From Bacillota bacterium (GTDB lineage: Bacteria; Bacillota; Clostridia; Christensenellales; CAG-138): DNA of 63,858 bases. The number at the start of each line of letters is the position of its first letter. Within the stretch, counting starts at the first letter, position 1. A program made the translations under genes and the position numbers. The notes beneath the pieces were generated by a model, which was given only the letters and a program-made list of their open reading frames with translations, did not search any database and had not been told where the DNA came from. The stretch covers positions 1 through 63,858 of the forward strand of contig JAEEKE010000133.1 in assembly GCA_016282255.1 (NCBI GenBank), given 5' to 3'. Of the stretch, positions 60,626 through 63,858 are shown in pieces.

Positions 60626-60694
60626 TATTGATATAGAAGAGAATTATCAGTTGTGAAAAGCATTAAGCATTCCCTTGAGAAAGGCAGGAGAAAA

Positions 60695-61477
60695 ATGAGG
60701 CCCGAATATAAGAATTGGATGCCGAAGGGCATGATACTTACTGTGCTTGCCGTCACGAGCGTATTTCTTCTGTTGTTCATCGTATTCGGACTGACGGGCG
60801 TCGTCTCCGGAACACTCAAAACCGTGCTGTTCATCGTGTTCCTTTTGGGTACGGTGATAGGTATTTGCGTTTCTGTCTGGATGATACTCATGTACCGGGC
60901 GTTCGATTACAACGGCAACAGAAAGCTGTCGAAGCAGATCATAGATGGCGTAGCGGAATACGTTAATCTCCCAGAAGGCGGCAGATGCCTTGACGTGGGC
61001 TGCGGGAGCGGCGCGCTTGCGATAGCAGTCGCCAAGCGGAACCCGAAAGCCGATGTGGTCGGGATAGACCGCTGGGGCAAGGAGTACGCCTCGTTCAACA
61101 AGCCCCTCTGCGAGTCGAACGCCAAGGCGGAAGGCGTCAATAACACGAGCTTCCAAAAGGGTGACGCAACGCATCTCGACTTCCCGGATGAGAGCTTCGA
61201 CGCGGTGACAAGCAACTACGTCTACCACAATATCCCCGGCGACAAACAGGCATACCTGCTTGAGACCCTGCGTGTGCTGAAAAAGGGCGGGACGTTTGTC
61301 CTTCACGATATCTTCTCCAAATCGAGATACGGCGATATGCAGGCGTTCGTTAAGAAGCTTAAAGGTATGGGATATGAGAAGGCCGAGCTGATCGACACGA
61401 CGGACAAATTCATGAAAAAGGGCGAGGCCGTTTGGATGGAGCTCTCTGGCTCGGGCCTGCTCGTGGGGAAGAAATGA
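60695..61477 (+). CDS. Membrane-anchored class I SAM methyltransferase
   Basis: About 260 residues. Two N-terminal helices (about 12-35 and 41-62) are followed by a methyltransferase domain with the SAM loop CLDVGCGSGALAIAVAKRNP, GDATHLDFPDESFDAVTSNYVYHNI and VLKKGGTFVLHDIF. It resembles UbiE/ArsM-type enzymes, but no arsenic-binding cysteines are obvious. The ATG at 60695 has AGGAG 5 bases upstream; a GTG at 60653 is an alternative. The stop overlaps the ZIP gene (ATGA). Confidence 0.82.
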   Translation: MRPEYKNWMPKGMILTVLAVTSVFLLLFIVFGLTGVVSGTLKTVLFIVFLLGTVIGICVSVWMILMYRAFDYNGNRKLSKQIIDGVAEYVNLPEGGRCLDVGCGSGALAIAVAKRNPKADVVGIDRWGKEYASFNKPLCESNAKAEGVNNTSFQKGDATHLDFPDESFDAVTSNYVYHNIPGDKQAYLLETLRVLKKGGTFVLHDIFSKSRYGDMQAFVKKLKGMGYEKAELIDTTDKFMKKGEAVWMELSGSGLLVGKK

Positions 61478-62262
61478 CATTGCATTCCGAAGCTTTATTG
61501 GGAATATTGATCCCGTTCGCCGGCACGGCGCTCGGCTCCGCCTGCGTGTTCTTTATGAAAAAGGAGCTGAGCAGAAACGTCCAGCGCGCGCTGACCGGTT
61601 TTGCGGGTGGCGTGATGGTCGCGGCTTCAATATGGAGCCTGCTCATCCCGGCTATGGATCAATGCGCGGACAGGGGCGGCTGGGCGTTCCTTCCGGCTTT
61701 CATCGGATTCTGGCTCGGTATCCTGTTCCTGCTTCTGCTCGATAAGATCATTCCGCATCTGCATATGAACGCCGAAAAGGCGGAGGGCATAAAGAGCAGA
61801 GCTAAGAAAACCACCATGATGGTGCTCGCCGTGACGCTCCACAACATCCCGGAAGGAATGGCGGTCGGTGTTGTGTTCGCGGGATTGATCTCGGGTTCCG
61901 CCCAGATCACGGCGGGCGGCGCGCTGGCGCTCTCCATCGGTATCGCGATACAGAATTTCCCGGAAGGCGCGATCATATCGATGCCTCTGCACGCGGAGGG
62001 CAGATCGAAAGGAAGGGCGTTTTTGGACGGTACGCTTTCGGGAGCGGTCGAGCCGATCGTCGCAGTGCTCACGGTCCTGTTCGCGGGGCTGCTTGTCCCT
62101 GCTATGCCGTATCTTCTGTCCTTCGCGGCGGGAGCAATGATCTACGTCGTGGTCGAGGAGCTTATACCCGAGATGTCCGCAGGAGAGCATTCCGATATAG
62201 GCGTGATCTCATTCGCTTTCGGCTTTACGCTTATGATGGCGCTTGACGTGGCGCTGGGATAA
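61474..62262 (+). CDS. ZIP family metal transporter
   Basis: 263 residues with eight helices of the ZIP family (GufA/ZupT-like), importing divalent metals such as zinc, iron or manganese. Metal-site motifs are TLHNIPEGMAVGV and AIQNFPEGAIISM, and EELIPEM is near the end. The start overlaps the methyltransferase stop, so they are translated together. Together with the operators it indicates a metal-responsive operon. Confidence 0.93.
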   Translation: MTLHSEALLGILIPFAGTALGSACVFFMKKELSRNVQRALTGFAGGVMVAASIWSLLIPAMDQCADRGGWAFLPAFIGFWLGILFLLLLDKIIPHLHMNAEKAEGIKSRAKKTTMMVLAVTLHNIPEGMAVGVVFAGLISGSAQITAGGALALSIGIAIQNFPEGAIISMPLHAEGRSKGRAFLDGTLSGAVEPIVAVLTVLFAGLLVPAMPYLLSFAAGAMIYVVVEELIPEMSAGEHSDIGVISFAFGFTLMMALDVALG

Positions 62263-62307
62263 AAAATGGATCCGATCGGGGGCGTAAGCCCTTTATTTCA
62301 GGGAATA

Positions 62308-62327
62308 GAGTTAGCCATAGCTAACAG
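62308..62327. promoter_or_regulatory. Palindromic operator copy 3 (GTTAG...CTAAC)
   Basis: GTTAG (62310-62314) and CTAAC (62321-62325) around CCATAG, placed directly before the AGGAGG of the HMA gene. It has the same half-sites and 6-base spacing as copies 1 and 2. Confidence 0.75.
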
Positions 62328-62337
62328 GAGGAGAACT

Positions 62338-62586
62338 ATGAATATAATAACTGTAAAGATCGACGGTATGATGTGCTCAATGTGCGAAGCGCATATATGT
62401 GAAACGATACGCCGCGCGTTCCCGGACGCGAAGAAGGTCAAAGCGTCGCGAGTCCGCGGCGAGGCGACTTTTGTGACCGAGGAGCCCGCGGACGCCGTAA
62501 AGCTTGAAAAAGCGATAACCAAAACGGGCTATAGGTTTATCTCGGCCGAAACCGCAGCGTATAAAAAGCGCGGCCTGTTCGGCTGA
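62338..62586 (+). CDS. Heavy-metal-associated (HMA) domain protein
   Basis: 82 residues, a CopZ-like metallochaperone fold: KIDGMMCSMCEAHICETIRRAFP carries the CxxC metal site (C12 and C15), then a second strand/helix KLEKAITKTGYRF. It binds soft metals such as copper(I) or zinc in this family. The ATG at 62338 has AGGAGG upstream; longer in-frame forms start before the operator and are rejected. A P-type ATPase would often follow, but only an 8-codon remnant is seen. Confidence 0.88.
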   Translation: MNIITVKIDGMMCSMCEAHICETIRRAFPDAKKVKASRVRGEATFVTEEPADAVKLEKAITKTGYRFISAETAAYKKRGLFG

Positions 62587-62700
62587 TGGGGAATCGAATA
62601 TCAAAACGGAGGTTAAATATGAAAAAACCTCTTTTGATTTGGTAGACAAAAGAGTTTCTTTGATGAGGGAGCGGGCTTCGAATCCCACAATGTCTAAAGC

Positions 62701-62740
62701 AAAGGAATAGGAAGCACCTAAAGACACTTCCTATTCCTTT
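62701..62740 (-). terminator. Terminator behind tRNA-Ser
   Basis: AAAGGAATAGGAAG (62701-62714) and CTTCCTATTCCTTT (62727-62740) are perfect 14-base arms around CACCTAAAGACA. It directly follows the tRNA 3' end on the minus strand. Confidence 0.85.
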
Positions 62741-62798
62741 GGCGGAGCGGGTGGGATTCGAACCCACGGTAGGTTGCCCTACACCTGATTTCGAGTCG
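62740..62798 (-). tRNA. tRNA-Ser (CGA), 3' fragment only (attachment site)
   Basis: On the minus strand the anticodon loop CTCGAAA (CGA), the stem TCAGG, variable arm GTAGG/CCTAC, T-arm GTGGG TTCGAAT CCCAC, acceptor CCGCTCC, G and the encoded CCA are intact. The 5' half (acceptor GGAGCGG, D-arm) is missing; instead unrelated AT-rich DNA continues to the right. This is the pattern left by an integrase that inserts into the 3' part of a tRNA gene. The intact gene should lie at the far end of the element. Confidence 0.85.
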
Positions 62799-62978
62799 TC
62801 TGAGAAATCAAGGCGTTAGCGGTATTTGAAAGCACATAACGGAAAATAGCGGAAGATAAAATCCGTTGATTTTATTAAGAAAATTGGACTTCTCTCCAAA
62901 GTGATCCAATTTTTCCAGCAAACATATAGAATTCGAATAATGCGAAAAGATGTGCTGAAAAAAGAAGGATTTTTGGAT

Positions 62979-63015
62979 TTTGGAGAGAACTAGGAGAGAA
63001 CTGGGGAGAAAACTG
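62979..63015. repeat. Tandem GGAGAGAACT repeats (possible integrase/excisionase arm sites)
   Basis: GGAGAGAACT at 62982 and 62993 and a variant GGAGAAAACT at 63005; an inverted partner TCTCTCCAAA occurs at 62891-62900 and TTTGGAGAGA at 62979-62988. Such short repeats inside an element end fit arm-type recombinase sites. Confidence 0.55.
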
Positions 63016-63068
63016 AAAAACAAAGATACCGTGCTTATCAACCTGAATTCAATTAAGGCGGTATTACA

Positions 63069-63695
63069 ATGGACAAGTTTGAAAATATGCTCCGGGATAT
63101 CGAAAAAGAATACCCGAACGACATGAACAAGGAGCAATTCTACAAAGTAGCACACATCAGCAAGGCAACGGCGCTTTATTTGCTTAAAAGCGGACTTGTG
63201 CCTTGCCGCGACACAGGCAAGAAAACGCGCAGGTACTCGATCAAGACAAAAGACGTTATAATCTATCTTCGCGACAGAGCTGCCAAGCCCTGTAGGTTTG
63301 CGGCTCCTGCCGGTTGGTATTATGAAAAATCCGGCGTTCGTCGTCAGGGGGACATTGTCAAAGAAACAATGCTTGCTCTTGATGATGAGAAAATAACCAA
63401 GCTCAGACAATTCTTTGAAAAAGAACTATCCGAATACGATGATCTTATTACAGCAGAGCAGGTCGCGGCTTTTCTCGGTTATCACAAGAGCACAGCGGTC
63501 TATTGGTGCGAAAAACGTCGGATCAAAAGCTTCAAGGTCTCCGCGAAATATCTCATCCCGAAAATCTGCCTTGTCGATTTTCTGGTGTCACCCGAATCAT
63601 TCTGCATACATCAGAAGTCTTTGATTCATAGGCAACTGCTTTGGGAGTTTATTTCCGGCATGGAAGAAGGAATAAATCATTTCCAAGACAGCTAA
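63069..63695 (+). CDS. Double-HTH excisionase-like regulatory protein of an integrated element
   Basis: 208 residues with two related MerR/Xis-type helix-turn-helix units: residues about 18-75 (NKEQFYKVAHISKATALYLLKSG, then RRYSIKTKDVIIYL) and about 122-180 (LITAEQVAAFLGYHKSTAVYWCEK, then KYLIPKICLVDFL). The family is found beside tyrosine integrases in clostridial elements and may steer excision. It is near the tRNA-Ser fragment, inside the element. AT content is higher than in the rest of the window. No integrase is seen before the window ends. Confidence 0.7.
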   Translation: MDKFENMLRDIEKEYPNDMNKEQFYKVAHISKATALYLLKSGLVPCRDTGKKTRRYSIKTKDVIIYLRDRAAKPCRFAAPAGWYYEKSGVRRQGDIVKETMLALDDEKITKLRQFFEKELSEYDDLITAEQVAAFLGYHKSTAVYWCEKRRIKSFKVSAKYLIPKICLVDFLVSPESFCIHQKSLIHRQLLWEFISGMEEGINHFQDS

Positions 63696-63778
63696 ATGCT
63701 TATGTACTTACCAAAGCTTACACGGATAACCTATTGTGCATTGCTCTACCGCGTTTCTTGTTCAATCAGTACCGTTTG

Positions 63779-63805
63779 AATATTGTTTGCTTTTCAAACA
63801 ATATT
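63779..63805. repeat. Perfect 11-base inverted repeat at the promoter near the right edge
   Basis: AATATTGTTTG (63779-63789) and CAAACAATATT (63795-63805) around CTTTT. It ends one base before a consensus -35 box, so it may be an operator for the next gene, or a terminator for the HTH gene. Confidence 0.7.
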
Positions 63806-63806
63806 G

Positions 63807-63835
63807 TTGACATATTCAGCGCATGATGGTATAAT
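63807..63835 (+). promoter_or_regulatory. Consensus SigA promoter at the right edge
   Basis: TTGACA (63807-63812) and TATAAT (63830-63835) with exactly 17 bases between. It would drive a gene beyond the window, perhaps the integrase or another element gene. Confidence 0.88.
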
Positions 63836-63858
63836 ATTTATAAACAATCCGTGCAGTA

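Larger units (their letters stand above)
62587..63068. other. 482-base non-coding stretch at the element boundary
   Basis: It contains a tiny frame MKKPLLIW* (62619-62645) with CGGAGG before it, a hairpin CTCTTTTG/CAAAAGAG (62629-62654), the tRNA-Ser terminator (62701-62740), the tRNA-Ser 3' fragment (62740-62798), and repeats of GGAGAGAACT near 62982. No longer gene was recognised. Confidence 0.7.

Noticed and set aside
62625-62695. A plus-strand tRNA-like piece (TTGGTAGACA and GGGCTTCGAATCCC) just left of the tRNA-Ser fragment
   Set aside because: The D-arm-like and T-arm-like parts are there, but there is no acceptor stem or anticodon stem, and the T-loop has the wrong length. Not callable as a tRNA; perhaps a remnant or chance.
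62808-63410. A 200-codon open frame on the minus strand
   Set aside because: It lies opposite the double-HTH gene and across the repeats, has no ribosome site or family similarity, and reads as a shadow.

Overview
The window reads as a stretch of chromosome from an anaerobic, Gram-positive-type bacterium of the class Clostridia, probably an uncultured gut lineage of fairly high GC content. The evidence is the gene order (ackA/yceD/rpmF, plsX/acpP/rnc/smc/ftsY, ylxM/ffh/rpsP/khpA/rimM/trmD/rplS/rbgA/rnhB/yraN, comM/dprA/topA/trmFO/hslVU), strong AGGAGG-type ribosome sites, TTGACA/TATAAT promoters, an SleB-type wall hydrolase, dockerin-bearing secreted proteins, ferredoxin-dependent 2-oxoacid oxidation, reverse rubrerythrin and rubredoxin. 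The taxon is an inference.

Layout. 1-15307 is a housekeeping block for translation, secretion (SRP), phospholipid and acyl-carrier synthesis and chromosome structure. Within it, plsX-acpP-rnc-smc-ftsY (1784-8787) lies on the minus strand, opposite to both flanks, unlike the usual Firmicutes order. 15529-20372 is a protein/cell-surface glycosylation module (GT-C transferase, PMT-like transferase carrying an extracytoplasmic lipoprotein-like domain, GtrA flippase) inserted between yraN and comM, which are usually neighbours. 20397-28467 returns to housekeeping (comM, dprA, topA, trmFO, hslVU). 28507-36299 is an envelope region: a lipoprotein SleB hydrolase, a sortase-type surface protein, a membrane polyferredoxin, a 53-residue CxxC membrane peptide (CD1871A-like), a TlpA-type lipoprotein, and three consecutive secreted TlpA-like thioredoxins ending in type I dockerins, one with a broken CxxC. 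36411-39459 holds a DUF3795 protein and a complete VOR/KOR-type 2-oxoacid:ferredoxin oxidoreductase operon. 39661-44500 has lgt with a long acidic tail, rmuC, an ECF S component and a CARDB-like surface protein. 44839-48193 is the prmA-rsmE-mtaB-HIT tRNA/rRNA/protein modification cluster, followed by tRNA-Tyr. 48559-55010 mixes small metabolism and redox genes: a frameshifted RNxxxH protein, GNAT, acyl-ACP thioesterase, HMCES, pfkA, flavodoxin, SDR, reverse rubrerythrin and an unusually short rubredoxin. 55079-59508 has a MacB-like ABC fusion and a cysteine desulfidase-type enzyme. 59753-62586 is a small cluster (DUF6796-like membrane protein, membrane methyltransferase, ZIP transporter, HMA metal-binding protein) bracketed by three copies of the palindrome GTTAGCCATGGCTAAC, which suggests a metal-responsive regulon. 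From 62740 rightwards the window enters an integrated element: a 3' fragment of tRNA-Ser(CGA) marks the attachment site, followed by arm-like repeats, a double-HTH excisionase-like gene and a consensus promoter at the right edge.

The most promising undescribed unit is the envelope thiol-redox array at 30798-36299 (membrane polyferredoxin, CxxC peptide, TlpA lipoprotein, three dockerin-tagged thioredoxin-like proteins), beside a ferredoxin-reducing oxidoreductase operon. The second is the metal-responsive cluster with three shared operators at 59753-62586. All functions are inferred from sequence motifs and context; no database search was run.
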